64,000 bases of DNA from Sphingobacterium faecale (GCF_016746095.1 NZ_JAERTY010000008.1:186001-250000), one strand, 5' to 3'. Counted from the stretch's first letter, positions 9,754 through 19,021 are shown. Notes: a model not told the origin generated them from the letters alone. Numbers and translations are program-made.

Positions 9754-10761
9754 TTATATAGAATTCTGTTTTTTTCGTGAGGTATTTTGATTTTCTTTAC
9801 TTGGGTCTATCTCTAGTTCTGTTTGTTTGATAAGTACAGCAAAGGATGCTGGTGTGACCCCCTTTCCATATCGTATAGCGTATTCCTTGGTGAACTCAGC
9901 GCCAAAGTATAGTATGGCTGCGGAATAATAGACCCATGCCAGAAGGATGATAATAGACCCCGCAGCACCATAAGCTGTTGCGGTAGCATTGACCGAGAGA
10001 TACAGTGAAATTCCGTATTTTCCGATCATGAATAATATAGTGGTAAAAATAGAGCCTCCAAGTATGTCTCGGAAACGTACTTTGGCATCCGGTAAAAATG
10101 CAAAGATAAAGCCAAATAGTACGGCTATGACGATAAAAGTGATCCCTGAGTTGATCCAGCCAAGTAACTGGATATCCCAATCGCCTAATAAGTTTCCTAT
10201 ATGACGTGCTAGAATTCCTATTACGCTGCTGATAAGTAGCGATGCCATCAGGAGGAAACTCAGCCCTAATATCATGGAAAACGATATTAAACGGTTTATG
10301 ATTAGTTTTAACCAGCCTTTTTTTGGTTTGACTTTAATTTTCCATATGGTATTGATGGAGTTTTGGATGTCTACGAAAATAGTGGTTGCGGTTACGATTA
10401 AAGTAGAGATACCGATGACGAGTCCAATACTGGACTTATTTTCAAAAGAAATCTTCTGGACAGCACTTTCGAGTAATTTGGAGATATCGGGACCTAGTAA
10501 ATCCGTTAGCTCGGACATTACGGTGTTTTGCGCCCCGTCCGGTCCTTCAAGGTGATTGCCGTATAGAAATCCTAAGGCCCAAACGAGTATAATCAGTAAA
10601 GGGCCTATGGAAAAAACGGTGTAGTAGGCGAGCGAGGCACTAAGCTTCATGCAATTGTCGTCTATGAAACCATTTCCAGCATCAATTAATAGACGGCCGA
10701 AACCATTTAACTTTTTTACTAACGTATTTTTTTCTTTTGTTTCCTCCGTATTATTCTGCAT
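9754..10761 (-). CDS. YihY/BrkB-family membrane protein
   Basis: A 335-residue inner-membrane protein with six or so transmembrane helices and the family's signature segments: LSASLAYYTVFSIGPLLIILVW near the N-terminus and YGAAGSIIILLAWVYYSA toward the C-terminus. The family was once called ribonuclease BN or virulence factor BrkB; its true function is unresolved. I chose the ATG at 10761, which overlaps the end of the acyl-CoA synthetase gene by 11 bases and suggests translational coupling. The frame could start eight codons earlier at a TTG (10785). The charged C-terminal tail (EIDPSKENQNTSRKKQN) is cytoplasmic by the positive-inside rule. Confidence 0.9.
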   Translation of the reverse strand: MQNNTEETKEKNTLVKKLNGFGRLLIDAGNGFIDDNCMKLSASLAYYTVFSIGPLLIILVWALGFLYGNHLEGPDGAQNTVMSELTDLLGPDISKLLESAVQKISFENKSSIGLVIGISTLIVTATTIFVDIQNSINTIWKIKVKPKKGWLKLIINRLISFSMILGLSFLLMASLLISSVIGILARHIGNLLGDWDIQLLGWINSGITFIVIAVLFGFIFAFLPDAKVRFRDILGGSIFTTILFMIGKYGISLYLSVNATATAYGAAGSIIILLAWVYYSAAILYFGAEFTKEYAIRYGKGVTPASFAVLIKQTELEIDPSKENQNTSRKKQNSI

Positions 10762-12511
10762 AGATACCTTTAATCGTCGTGTCAAATTTTTGTAGTATCA
10801 CTTTTCTCTTCAACGATAGTTTTGGTGTCAATTCACCGCTGTCTATAGTCCATTCTGTAGGAAGCAATACGAATTTTTTAATTTGTTCCCAATGGCCAAA
10901 GTTAGCATTTGCTTTGTTAACTTCCTGCTGATACTTTTCTAAAATCTGTGGAGTCTCGATTATCTTTTCTTTGGACTCGTAGGGTATTCCTTTAAACTTA
11001 CAGTATTTTTCTAGTTCTTCGAATGCCGGCACGATCAGTGCGGAAGGGAAGCGTTGATTTTCTCCGATAACCATAACTTGGGCAATCAAGGTGGATTCCA
11101 TCAATTTATTCTCTAATACCTGAGGTGCGACATATTTACCACCCGCGGTCTTGAACATTTCCTTTTTTCGGTCGGTAATACGTAAGAAACCGTCTGATGT
11201 GAGTTCACCGATATCACCCGTGTGAAAATAATGCTGCTCGTCGATTGCTTCTTTGGTCGCTTCGTCGTTTTTATAATAACCTGTAGATATGGAAGGTCCT
11301 TTTACAAGTATCTCTCCATCTTCAGCAATTTTGACATCGAGATTTTTTAATACACGTCCTACGGATCCAAATTTGACATCTTTGGGATCCCAAGAATTGA
11401 CGGCAATAACCGGAGAGGTTTCTGTAAGTCCATAACCTTCAAGCACTTTGATTCCGGCGGCCCAGAAAACGCGAGCGAGCCTCTCCTGTAGTGCGGCTCC
11501 GCCTGAAATAATAAATTTAATATGGCCACCAAGGGCTTCTTGCCATTTCGAAAAGATCAGTTTTCTGGCGATGCCTAATTTAAAATTATAAAAAGCTGAA
11601 TTCAGTGCCGGTTCTTTATATTCGTGACCAAGATTAACGGCCCAAAAAAACAGTGCCTTTTTAATACCGGTTAATGCTTTCCCTTTTTCAATAACTTTGT
11701 CGTAAACTTTTTCTAAAACACGTGGAACCGTAGTAAAAACCTGAGGTTGTACTTCATTGATGTCTACAACGATATTGTCGAGGTTTTCGGCATAATAAAT
11801 ATGTACACCATTCGATATATACAGGTATACGACCATTCGTTCGAATATATGGCAGAGGGGGAGAAAACTTAAAGCCTTGGTAATGTCATCAGTTAATAGG
11901 TGGGTACAGGCTTGCACATTACTGATGATATTGTGATGGGTAAGACATACACCCTTGGGTTTGCCTGTAGTGCCCGAAGTGTAGATCAGGGTAAGGAGAT
12001 CTTCTGGGGTGACGGCGTCATTATATGGTGTAAGGTCGATTGTTTGCTTTTTGCCCTCTTCAACCAGCTCATAGTAGTTTTTAAAACCTGTAAGATCATC
12101 AAATGTATAGATGTCTATCGTTAAATTGTTTTCTTCGAGTACCTTGTTTACCTTTTCTGTAAGTTCTTGGTTGCTTACAAATATCAATTTGACATCTGCA
12201 TCATTGATGATATAGGAGAGGTCCTGAGCCGAAAGGGTGGGATACAGGGGGACCAATGCTACACCGATCTGATTACATGCAAAGTCGATTATATTCCATT
12301 CGGGTCTATTTCCCGACATTAATGCAATACGGTCTCCTTTTTTGAAACCTTTGGCGAGAATTGCCTTGCTAAGGCTGTCGACAAGTTCTATTATTTCATC
12401 TTTTTTGTACTTTTTCCAACCGTTTGTATCTCGTTTAGCAAGTAATAGTTCGCGACCCGCTGTAGGGAAGTCTTTTTTTATATAATCAAATAGTCTGGTT
12501 ACACTGCTCAT
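10751..12511 (-). CDS. Long-chain fatty-acid-CoA ligase (AMP-forming acyl-CoA synthetase)
   Basis: A 586-residue member of the adenylate-forming family. The P-loop-like motif YTSGTTGKPKGVCLTHHN lies at about 177-194, the GYGLTETSP motif at 359-367, and YFHTGDIG and DRKKEMFKTAGGKYVAP follow in the C-terminal part. The length and the inserts match the FAA1/FadD-type long-chain synthetases (COG1022 group). It activates free fatty acids to acyl-CoA via acyl-adenylate at the membrane or in the cytoplasm. The ATG at 12511 begins at the expected N-terminus (SSVTRLFDYI). It is the first gene of a three-gene minus-strand run with the BrkB-like and EamA genes; no functional link is evident. Confidence 0.93.
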   Translation of the reverse strand: MSSVTRLFDYIKKDFPTAGRELLLAKRDTNGWKKYKKDEIIELVDSLSKAILAKGFKKGDRIALMSGNRPEWNIIDFACNQIGVALVPLYPTLSAQDLSYIINDADVKLIFVSNQELTEKVNKVLEENNLTIDIYTFDDLTGFKNYYELVEEGKKQTIDLTPYNDAVTPEDLLTLIYTSGTTGKPKGVCLTHHNIISNVQACTHLLTDDITKALSFLPLCHIFERMVVYLYISNGVHIYYAENLDNIVVDINEVQPQVFTTVPRVLEKVYDKVIEKGKALTGIKKALFFWAVNLGHEYKEPALNSAFYNFKLGIARKLIFSKWQEALGGHIKFIISGGAALQERLARVFWAAGIKVLEGYGLTETSPVIAVNSWDPKDVKFGSVGRVLKNLDVKIAEDGEILVKGPSISTGYYKNDEATKEAIDEQHYFHTGDIGELTSDGFLRITDRKKEMFKTAGGKYVAPQVLENKLMESTLIAQVMVIGENQRFPSALIVPAFEELEKYCKFKGIPYESKEKIIETPQILEKYQQEVNKANANFGHWEQIKKFVLLPTEWTIDSGELTPKLSLKRKVILQKFDTTIKGIYAE

Positions 12512-12758
12512 GATTTTGTTGTTTTTGATGTTTACAAATGGGTATGAGCCCTAAACTGTGGCTTCTATAAATATAGTGAATCACAGTGAACTATTGAAAT
12601 CAAAAATGGTGAAATAGGTGTTTGTGATATACCTATTTTGATTTTTATACGTTATAAACTATAAAACTTAGACCGGGATGTATGATTAGGCTGTGGAGTG
12701 CCAAATAAGATAGGTAGGCACTTTGCTGTTAAGGATTTTTTTTACACTGGAAATGTAT

Positions 12759-12766
12759 TAATTTTG
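12759..12766 (+). promoter_or_regulatory. Candidate Bacteroidota -7 box (TAATTTTG)
   Basis: The octamer fits the Bacteroidota consensus TAnnTTTG and lies 16 bases before the ATG at 12783. A convincing -33 TTG at the right spacing was not found, so this is a half-site prediction only. Confidence 0.35.
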
Positions 12767-12782
12767 GAATATAATATTTAGT

Positions 12783-13286
12783 ATGAATCACATTTTACGT
12801 AGTTTTTTATTTGTAGCAATTTTGCTTTTCGTAGGTAAGGATAGTTTCGCTCAGTTAGACAGTCAACACGCAGTCGGTGCACGCTTTGGTTCGGCGACAG
12901 GTATCAATTATCGGTATACGTTATCAGCGGATCGTGCTGTCGAAGCCATTATGAGCATACAGAGCAATTCGAGATCTAATCGTTTTAGGGTGGTCGGATT
13001 GTATCAGTTTCACAAACCCATCAATGATGATTTTTCATGGTATTATGGTTTTGGCGGAAGTGTAGGCAGTTATAAATATAAAGCATTTACAACTGCGGAT
13101 GGCCAAAAAGTTCCGGCAAATTCGGAAGTTGCGCTAAGTATTGATGGTGTTATTGGAGCTGAATACCGTATACCCACTACTCCCTTGTCGGTTTCGTTGG
13201 ATCTGAAGCCTTATTTTGATTTTATTCAAGAGTCTAGTATCCGTTTGATCGATCCATTTGGCTTTTCGATCCGTTATAAGTTTTAA
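12783..13286 (+). CDS. Small secreted beta-barrel-like protein of unknown function
   Basis: A 167-residue protein with a Sec signal peptide (about residues 1-23, ending DSFAQ). The mature part has regular alternating hydrophobic/polar strands and glycine turns (ARFGSATGINYRYTL, WYYGFGGSVGSYKY, VIGAEYRIPTTPLSVSLDL) and ends in a phenylalanine (SIRYKF), as outer-membrane barrel proteins do. It probably forms a small eight-strand barrel in the outer membrane. No catalytic motif is visible. It stands alone, convergent with the M61 peptidase gene and separated from it by a perfect 26-base palindrome. Confidence 0.75.
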   Translation: MNHILRSFLFVAILLFVGKDSFAQLDSQHAVGARFGSATGINYRYTLSADRAVEAIMSIQSNSRSNRFRVVGLYQFHKPINDDFSWYYGFGGSVGSYKYKAFTTADGQKVPANSEVALSIDGVIGAEYRIPTTPLSVSLDLKPYFDFIQESSIRLIDPFGFSIRYKF

Positions 13287-13292
13287 GCCTTA

Positions 13293-13318
13293 GTGGTTGT
13301 CTCTATAGAGACAACCAC
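13293..13318. terminator. Perfect 26-bp palindrome between convergent genes
   Basis: GTGGTTGTCTCTA and its exact reverse complement lie head to head between the convergent 12783 and 13303 genes. The palindrome contains the TAG stop of the minus-strand M61 peptidase. No long T tract follows on either strand, so it may act as a bidirectional or Rho-assisted terminator. Confidence 0.55.
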
Positions 13319-15036
13319 AACTTACCTAATGCTGCTGTTGAAGCTTCAATATTTGGAATAGCTTCAATGCTAAACGCTTTTTTATCGGATTGGAGTACCG
13401 TAATTTCTAATGTGCTCACTATACCGTCACGGGCTATGAGCACATTAACAGTGTCGTGCACTTTTGCTTGTGTAAGGATGTGGTCAAGGGCTTTGCCTTG
13501 TGGGTCGATGCGGTGTCCGTTTATTGCGATTAGCTCGTCTTCAACATTTAATCCTCCTAGCCATGCTCCAGAGGCACGATCGACTTGTTTAATAATGCTT
13601 TTTCCTTCACTATGTGCTACTTTTATGCCTAAGGTTGCGTGGCTCTGACCGGCGTTATGATCGACTAACTGGTAACCAACACGGTTGAAGTATATATTGT
13701 AATCAAGCTCTTCTAGGCTATGTGCTGCCTGAAATATTTTCTGTAGGTCGACACCGGTTACTTGTTCGGCCAATCGTAAAAGTTCTTCTTCTTCAAATCC
13801 TCTATTTTCGATGAGGTAAAACTGTTTGTAGGCAGCTTTAAGTACATCGTCTAAACGATATTTTCCTTGTGTATCTGCTATTATTTTGAGATCCATTGCT
13901 ACAGCAAGCATTGCTCCTTTGTTGTAGTAGGAAATACTCGTATTATGGGAGTTTTCGTCAGGTCTGTATTGTTTGATCCATGTGTCAAAACTGGACATAG
14001 CTGCACTTTGTAACTCGTATCCAGGTCTGTTGTAGACCGTGTTGAAGTCTATTGCTAATTGTTGCAGGTACTCCCGTTCGTTATAGAAGCCACACCTCCG
14101 AATGATCAGGTTGTCGTAATAAGATGTAAATCCTTCCATGATCCATAAGCCGGTTGTATAGTTTTCCTGTTCATAATCGAAGGGTCCTAAGGCTGTAGGC
14201 CGTAAACGTTTTACATTCCAAAGATGAAAATATTCGTGTGCCACAAGACTCAGATAGGCTTTGTATGTATTTGGCTGACTATAGGTATACCTCGACGCGG
14301 CTAATATCGTTGAGTTAAGATGTTCGAGTCCTCCGTGTGCATTCTGATAATTGTGGGTGACGAAGGTATAATGCTGGTTGGGATTAGAGCCCCATATGCT
14401 GTTTTCTTCGGCTACTATTTTGGATACATCTGCGCTGAGCTGTTCACGGTCGTAGTCCGCTATACCTACCATCGCAAATTCATGGGGAACACCCTCTACT
14501 TCAAACGACCAAGTATCTTGATTGCCTATTTCTAGGGGGCTGTCGTAAAGTATGTCAAAATTAGCTGCATGGTAACTGTTTGATGTGCTTGCGCGCTCTA
14601 AACCCGTTGAAATTTTACTCCAATGTGGGGGGGGATTTACAGTAATATCACAAGGTAGATATAGGTATCCGTGAATATACATAAAAACTCCTACTGGACT
14701 AAGGAAGGCGTGCGAATAATCGATATGACTGGTACGGACAGAGTTCTCGAAAGCATATACTGCATATTTAACGATAATGTCGTTTTTTTTATGATCTACC
14801 CTCCATGTGTTTTTACTTGTTTTGTATGCTTTAAGTTCTTTGCCATCAGTTGATGAAACGGAAAAACGCTCTATATTTTTTGGATATTCGCGAATCAGGT
14901 AGGAGCCCGGTGCCCAGACGGGCATCTTCAAATCGATATAGTCAAAAGCGGTAAATGATTTGATATGCATTTGCACTTCTACATAATGTGCCTGCGGTTC
15001 GCTGAAAGAAAGTGTAAAATGGATAGAGGGGGTCAT
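13303..15036 (-). CDS. M61-family metallopeptidase (glycyl-aminopeptidase-like) with C-terminal PDZ domain
   Basis: A 577-residue protein from the ATG at 15036. The N-terminal beta domain begins SIHFTLSFSEPQAHYVEVQM. The gluzincin motif HEYFHLWNVKRLRP has zinc ligands H267 and H271 and catalytic E268, with the third ligand in MEGFTSYYD (E301). A PDZ-like domain near the C-terminus (ASGAWLGGLNVEDELIAINGHRI) is typical of M61. The family cleaves N-terminal glycine or alanine and acidic peptides. The frame is open 42 codons further upstream to a TTG at 15162, but that extension looks non-homologous and lacks a signal peptide. No export signal is seen, so a cytoplasmic location is likely. Confidence 0.92.
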   Translation of the reverse strand: MTPSIHFTLSFSEPQAHYVEVQMHIKSFTAFDYIDLKMPVWAPGSYLIREYPKNIERFSVSSTDGKELKAYKTSKNTWRVDHKKNDIIVKYAVYAFENSVRTSHIDYSHAFLSPVGVFMYIHGYLYLPCDITVNPPPHWSKISTGLERASTSNSYHAANFDILYDSPLEIGNQDTWSFEVEGVPHEFAMVGIADYDREQLSADVSKIVAEENSIWGSNPNQHYTFVTHNYQNAHGGLEHLNSTILAASRYTYSQPNTYKAYLSLVAHEYFHLWNVKRLRPTALGPFDYEQENYTTGLWIMEGFTSYYDNLIIRRCGFYNEREYLQQLAIDFNTVYNRPGYELQSAAMSSFDTWIKQYRPDENSHNTSISYYNKGAMLAVAMDLKIIADTQGKYRLDDVLKAAYKQFYLIENRGFEEEELLRLAEQVTGVDLQKIFQAAHSLEELDYNIYFNRVGYQLVDHNAGQSHATLGIKVAHSEGKSIIKQVDRASGAWLGGLNVEDELIAINGHRIDPQGKALDHILTQAKVHDTVNVLIARDGIVSTLEITVLQSDKKAFSIEAIPNIEASTAALGKLWLSL

Positions 15037-15219
15037 TGTATAAATTAAGTTGTTTTTGCTGGATTCAAAGGTAGGGCTAATGCCATGGAGTTCAAAATTA
15101 TATCTAATATATAAAATGTACGAAAGACGGTTAATTTTTCGTTTAGGTATTGGTGAATCCAAAGCATTTTATCTAAGTTTGGCTTAGAAAAGTATTATTG
15201 TTTATCAAAGTAATAGTGA

Positions 15220-16083
15220 ATGATTTTAGTTGCTGATAGTGGCTCTTCTAGCTCGGATTGGATGTTAAACGTGCCGGATAGTACTCCTTTGTTCTTTAAG
15301 ACAAAAGGGTTAAATCCTTTTTTCGTTAATGAGAAAGAAATTGAAAAGGTGTTGAAGGATGTCCCTGAAATTATTCCTTATATCGATGAGATAAAGGAAG
15401 TGTATTTTTTCGGGGCCGGCTGTATTACTCCAGATAGGAGGGAGATTGTTTCTAACGCTTTGACGGTTTTGTTTCCGGAAGCTTTTGTATCAGTTGAATC
15501 GGACTTGTTGGGAGCAGCCTTCGCTACCTGTGGCTCGACAAAAGGACTTGTAGCAACATTGGGAACGGGATCGGATATCAGCTATTATGATGGGGAGAAT
15601 CTGTTGCCGAGTATACATGGCAACGGGTATGTTTTGGGCGATGAAGGATCAGGAGCATGGTTTGGTAAAGCCTTGATAACAAGTTTTCTTTATGGGACTA
15701 TGCCTAGGGATCTCGCTAAGCTTTTTGAAGCCAAGTATCATGTTACAAAAGATATCGTGATCAAAAATGTATATCAACGGGATAGGCCGAATTCTTATTT
15801 GGCTTCGTTTATGCCGTTTATGTCAGAGAATAGGGCGCATCCATATGTCGATAAGCTATTGACTGATGGTTTTGATGAATTTGTACGGACTAATATTATG
15901 ACTTATCCTAATTTTTGGGAGTATAAGTGCAATTTTGTAGGAAGTATTGCTTATGTTTTTGATATGCATCTACAGGCTGTATGTAATTTGCACGGGGTAG
16001 AGGTTGGAAAAATATTACGTTCGCCAATAGAGCAGATATTTCATTTTATTATACAGCGAGAAGCAAGTAGTGTTAGTTTTTAA
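15220..16083 (+). CDS. BadF/BadG-type sugar kinase, N-acetylglucosamine-kinase-like (paralogue 1)
   Basis: A 287-residue ASKHA-fold kinase. The phosphate-1 loop is DSGSSSSDW at residues 6-14. Further motifs are FGAGC near 66, a GTGSD loop near 120 (VATLGTGSDISYYDG), and LGDEGSGAWFGK near 143-154. These match the N-acetylglucosamine kinase/BcrAD-BadFG group, which phosphorylates amino sugars with ATP. It is a clear paralogue of the kinase at 20110-20967, with nearly the same length and identical ending motif (VGKILRSPI). Its first loop has serines where the other has DGGSTKTNW, the more usual form. Glutathione peroxidase follows 26 bases downstream on the same strand. Substrate unproven. Confidence 0.85.
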   Translation: MILVADSGSSSSDWMLNVPDSTPLFFKTKGLNPFFVNEKEIEKVLKDVPEIIPYIDEIKEVYFFGAGCITPDRREIVSNALTVLFPEAFVSVESDLLGAAFATCGSTKGLVATLGTGSDISYYDGENLLPSIHGNGYVLGDEGSGAWFGKALITSFLYGTMPRDLAKLFEAKYHVTKDIVIKNVYQRDRPNSYLASFMPFMSENRAHPYVDKLLTDGFDEFVRTNIMTYPNFWEYKCNFVGSIAYVFDMHLQAVCNLHGVEVGKILRSPIEQIFHFIIQREASSVSF

Positions 16084-16109
16084 CGGTTTTAAAAAAAATA
16101 GATTTAGTT

Positions 16110-16625
16110 ATGTTTACAGTTGCATTGATTATGGTACTTAACATGATTGTACCACCAGCCTCAAGTGTTTATGATTTTTCTTTTAACGCTATAGATGGAA
16201 AAAAGGTGGAGTTGTCAGAGTTTAAAGGGAAAAAGATATTGATTGTGAATACCGCTTCAAAATGTGGTTTTACGAAGCAGTATAAAGATTTGCAGGAACT
16301 TCACAAGTTGTATGGTGATAATTTAGTTATCATAGGTTTTCCTGCAAATAATTTTGGTAATCAGGAACCTGGGGCTAATACGGATATCAAGGAGTTCTGT
16401 GAGGAGAATTATGGGGTGAGTTTTTTGATGGCTGAAAAGGTCGAGGTGAAAGGGGATAAGATTCATCCACTTTTCAAATTTTTAATCGAGCAGCCTAATC
16501 CGGATTTTACTGGGGCTATCAAATGGAACTTTGAGAAGTTCTTAATTGATGAAAATGGGAAATTAATACATAGATACCGTTCGCAGGTCAACCCGATGGA
16601 TATGGTGTTGACAGGACAGTTATAA
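16110..16625 (+). CDS. Glutathione-peroxidase-family thiol peroxidase, secreted
   Basis: A 171-residue protein with a hydrophobic N-terminus (FTVALIMVLNMIVPPASS) that looks like a signal peptide. The GPx core follows: NTASKCGFTKQY with peroxidatic C52, FPANNFGNQEPG with the conserved glutamine, and KWNFEKFLID with the conserved tryptophan and asparagine of the catalytic tetrad. It uses cysteine rather than selenocysteine. Bacterial members normally accept electrons from thioredoxin rather than glutathione. It reduces hydroperoxides, here probably in the periplasm. A hairpin with T tract follows. It is 26 bases behind a sugar kinase gene and may share its transcript. Confidence 0.92.
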   Translation: MFTVALIMVLNMIVPPASSVYDFSFNAIDGKKVELSEFKGKKILIVNTASKCGFTKQYKDLQELHKLYGDNLVIIGFPANNFGNQEPGANTDIKEFCEENYGVSFLMAEKVEVKGDKIHPLFKFLIEQPNPDFTGAIKWNFEKFLIDENGKLIHRYRSQVNPMDMVLTGQL

Positions 16626-16627
16626 AA

Positions 16628-16658
16628 AAAAACACTCTTGATGGGCAAGAGTGTTTTT
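16628..16658 (+). terminator. Intrinsic terminator after glutathione peroxidase
   Basis: A 13-bp perfect stem (AAAAACACTCTTG/CAAGAGTGTTTTT) with a five-base loop and trailing T residues lies directly after the stop codon at 16625. Confidence 0.85.
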
Positions 16659-16766
16659 AACTAACCAATTTTTAACCTAAATTTTGATGAAACTCATCTT
16701 TATGAAGTACACAACAAAAGTACGGTGCGTCTTGTGTATTTAAGGTTACTTAAAATTAAGTTTGTG

Positions 16767-17351
16767 TTAAATATTGTTGGTCATGAGATAGCAGTATCTG
16801 CACAGGGGTTCGTAACTTTCTTTTTCTCCTAATAATACGATGTTTTCATTTGCTGTGATTCGATGGGAGAAGTTTGCAGGCGCTCCGCATCTTAAACAGA
16901 CAGCGTGTACTTTTGTAATATGTTCGGCTATTGCTAATAGAGCCGGAATAGGTCCAAATGGTCTGCCTTGAAAATCCATGTCTAATCCTGCTACAATAAC
17001 ACGTACCCCCCGGTCTGCTAATCGGGCGCATACATTAGGGAGCTCCTCGTCGAAGAACTGGGCTTCGTCGATCCCTACTACTTTAGTATCACTACTTAAT
17101 AGTAGTATGGCAGAGGAATGATTGACAGGGGTGGATGGTATACTGTTACTATCATGTGATACTACTTCTTTTTCGGCATATCGTATATCAATAGAGGGTT
17201 TGAATATTTCAACAGGAAGCTTGGCAAATTGGGCTCTTTTCATTCTACGGATTAACTCTTCGGTCTTTCCTGAAAACATCGAGCCGCAAATAACTTCGAT
17301 ACTACCTGTCTGCCCCTCTCTTCGGTTAAAATATTGTTCGGAAAATAGCAT
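16767..17351 (-). CDS. tdk: Thymidine kinase (type II)
   Basis: A 194-residue type II thymidine kinase. The P-loop is GSMFSGKT at 23-30. The Walker-B/catalytic region is [10 protein letters not shown] at 91-100. The lasso-domain zinc site is formed by C152, C155, C184 and C187 (CLRCG and CRYC). It phosphorylates thymidine to dTMP with ATP in the cytoplasmic salvage pathway and is normally a feedback-regulated tetramer. Length is normal. The ATG at 17351 is followed by a short N-terminal leader before the P-loop, as in other Bacteroidota. It is transcribed divergently from the 17495 gene. Confidence 0.96.
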   Translation of the reverse strand: MLFSEQYFNRREGQTGSIEVICGSMFSGKTEELIRRMKRAQFAKLPVEIFKPSIDIRYAEKEVVSHDSNSIPSTPVNHSSAILLLSSDTKVVGIDEAQFFDEELPNVCARLADRGVRVIVAGLDMDFQGRPFGPIPALLAIAEHITKVHAVCLRCGAPANFSHRITANENIVLLGEKESYEPLCRYCYLMTNNI

Positions 17352-17437
17352 AATACTTTTTAATAAATTGTGCTTTGGGAATTGTTAATATATCTCAAAT
17401 CCGTACTTACAACAGCACGAATATCGAAATTATATCT

Positions 17438-17445
17438 TATTTTTG
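17438..17445 (+). promoter_or_regulatory. Candidate -7 box (TATTTTTG)
   Basis: It fits the Bacteroidota TAnnTTTG consensus 50 bases before the ATG at 17495. No -33 TTG was found at proper spacing, so support is partial. Confidence 0.3.
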
Positions 17446-17494
17446 ATGTATATAGAGGGTAGGCACCTTATTTTCATTTAAAAAAACGATACTC

Positions 17495-18349
17495 ATGGCG
17501 AAATCTAAAGATCAATTGTTCGCGAAGATAGATAATCTTCTTTCTGATATTAACTCTAAATATGAATTGCTAAAGTCTAATGAAGAGCTTGATGCCGTAG
17601 AGCTGACTCTTTTAGAGGGAGATATTGATTATTTGTCTAATCATATCAAAGCATTGGGATACTTTGTGGAGTTTGAGGTGACAGAGTTCGTGAATGATGT
17701 AGCTTTGGAAGCTGTTCCGCCTGTATTTGCACCGGAACCTGATGTGGTTACTTCGGAGGAACATAGGGATGCTCCAGAAGAAATGGCATTCTCTTCAAAG
17801 GTCTATTCTGAAGAGAAAAGTCCGGCAGCGGATATGCCGATAGCTAACTCCGGGCCGGTTGTGCATACTTCGTTGGTCGAGGAAAAGCGGGTCGAGGAAC
17901 CTGTGCCGCAAAAAGTAGTTGAAACGGTGGTGCGTGAAGTTGTAGAAGAGGAGAAAGTGCTGATCGTTGAGCAGGTCGAAGTTAAAGTCGAGACCGTAAG
18001 ACATGAGGAGCAATCCTCACGACCGTTGACTATCAATGAACTGATTCAGCAACAACGTCAGGCAGGTGTAAATATGACCCAACAGTTTCAGACCTCTACT
18101 GCGCAGGAGCGTGTGGTTGATTTGAAGTCGGCGGTCAGTCTGAACGACAAGCTACTGTTCATCAAAGATCTGTTTAACGGGTATAGCCTGGCCTACAGTG
18201 AAGCTTTGGAGTTATTGAATAGATTAAACAATTTTGCCGAAGCTGATGCATTTTTGCAATCTAATTATGCCTTGAAAAATGGATGGGCAGAAAAGCCACA
18301 GACTGTGGATAAGTTTTATATTCTCTTGAGAAAGAAATTTTCTAATTAA
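17495..18349 (+). CDS. Uncharacterised cytoplasmic protein with acidic Val/Glu-rich middle
   Basis: A 284-residue protein with no signal peptide or membrane segment, which I do not recognise. Residues 1-65 are helical and coiled-coil-like (KDQLFAKIDNLLSDINSKYELLKS). Residues 70-170 are low-complexity, rich in V, E and P (VVETVVREVVEEEKVLIVEQVEV), and probably disordered or extended. Residues 175-284 form a second compact helical region (SLNDKLLFIKDLFNGYSLAYSEALELLNRL...YILLRKKFSN). The two-ended layout suggests a linker or scaffold role, but this is a guess. A very strong terminator follows. Confidence 0.85.
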   Translation: MAKSKDQLFAKIDNLLSDINSKYELLKSNEELDAVELTLLEGDIDYLSNHIKALGYFVEFEVTEFVNDVALEAVPPVFAPEPDVVTSEEHRDAPEEMAFSSKVYSEEKSPAADMPIANSGPVVHTSLVEEKRVEEPVPQKVVETVVREVVEEEKVLIVEQVEVKVETVRHEEQSSRPLTINELIQQQRQAGVNMTQQFQTSTAQERVVDLKSAVSLNDKLLFIKDLFNGYSLAYSEALELLNRLNNFAEADAFLQSNYALKNGWAEKPQTVDKFYILLRKKFSN

Positions 18350-18354
18350 AGCAT

Positions 18355-18400
18355 ACAAAACAACGAGGGCATCCTTTTCGGGATGCCCTCGTTGTTTTGT
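18355..18400. terminator. Strong, probably bidirectional terminator
   Basis: A perfect 20-bp stem (18355-18374 and 18381-18400) with TTTTCG loop contains GAGGGCATCC/GGATGCCCTC, with A-rich and T-rich ends. It lies between the convergent genes ending at 18349 (+) and 18416 (-). Confidence 0.88.
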
Positions 18401-18415
18401 AATTAAAAGAGGTAA

Positions 18416-18898
18416 CTAATTGAGATCGAATTTGATCCAATTCGTATCGTTATGGCCAAAAATAAAATATTTGGGCTGAATGATCTCTGCTAAGATTTCT
18501 ACATCTTGAAGATAGTTGTCCTCCTGTATATCGAACTGCTCCGTCTGGATAATGTATATATTGTTGTTCTTTATGGCTTTAGTTCCGGATTGCAGGTTGA
18601 TAAAGTCTGGGATTACTCCATATAGACTCTCATCCCGCTGGATTATTATAAATATGGCAATGTCCTCTTGAAAATGATCGACCAAAGTACCTCCAGCTAT
18701 TTTTACTTTTTCCTGAAGTAATGAGGATTGATTAATCTGAAAATTATTGTTTTGATCTATGATACAGACGGAGGGGATGGCATCGGCTGTTAGAAACTTT
18801 AGTTTATGAATAATGGTGTCGATTTCTTCTTCCCAATGTTCGGCCAATGCATTGTCTTTTTGTCTTAACGTAGCTATTATCTCCTTGTATTTTGTCAT
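18416..18898 (-). CDS. Hypothetical protein
   Basis: A 160-residue protein without signal peptide or membrane segments, not recognised. The N-terminal third is a helix rich in charge (ATLRQKDNALAEHWEEEIDTIIHKLKF). An alternating strand/helix pattern follows (IPSVCIIDQNN, EDIAIFIIIQ, KAIKNNNIYIIQTEQF, KYFIFGHND). The pattern faintly recalls the lobe of a periplasmic-binding BtuF-like fold, as found in cytoplasmic stand-alone relatives, but no motif proves it. It has an ATG start and is isolated, convergent with 17495 and divergent from ybaB. Confidence 0.75.
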   Translation of the reverse strand: MTKYKEIIATLRQKDNALAEHWEEEIDTIIHKLKFLTADAIPSVCIIDQNNNFQINQSSLLQEKVKIAGGTLVDHFQEDIAIFIIIQRDESLYGVIPDFINLQSGTKAIKNNNIYIIQTEQFDIQEDNYLQDVEILAEIIQPKYFIFGHNDTNWIKFDLN

Positions 18899-19021
18899 AG
18901 TGCAAATTTACACAGGGTAAGCATATAAACCTAATTATGTTGGTTATTTTGAGCTACAATCTTGATTTCGTATTTTGGTCGTAGAAATATAATGTAGATT
19001 AAAATAAATAGAATAAATACT

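Noticed and set aside
15037..15162. 42-codon N-terminal extension of the M61 peptidase from a TTG
   Set aside because: The extension has no homology-like features or signal peptide; the ATG at 15036 begins exactly at the conserved first strand.
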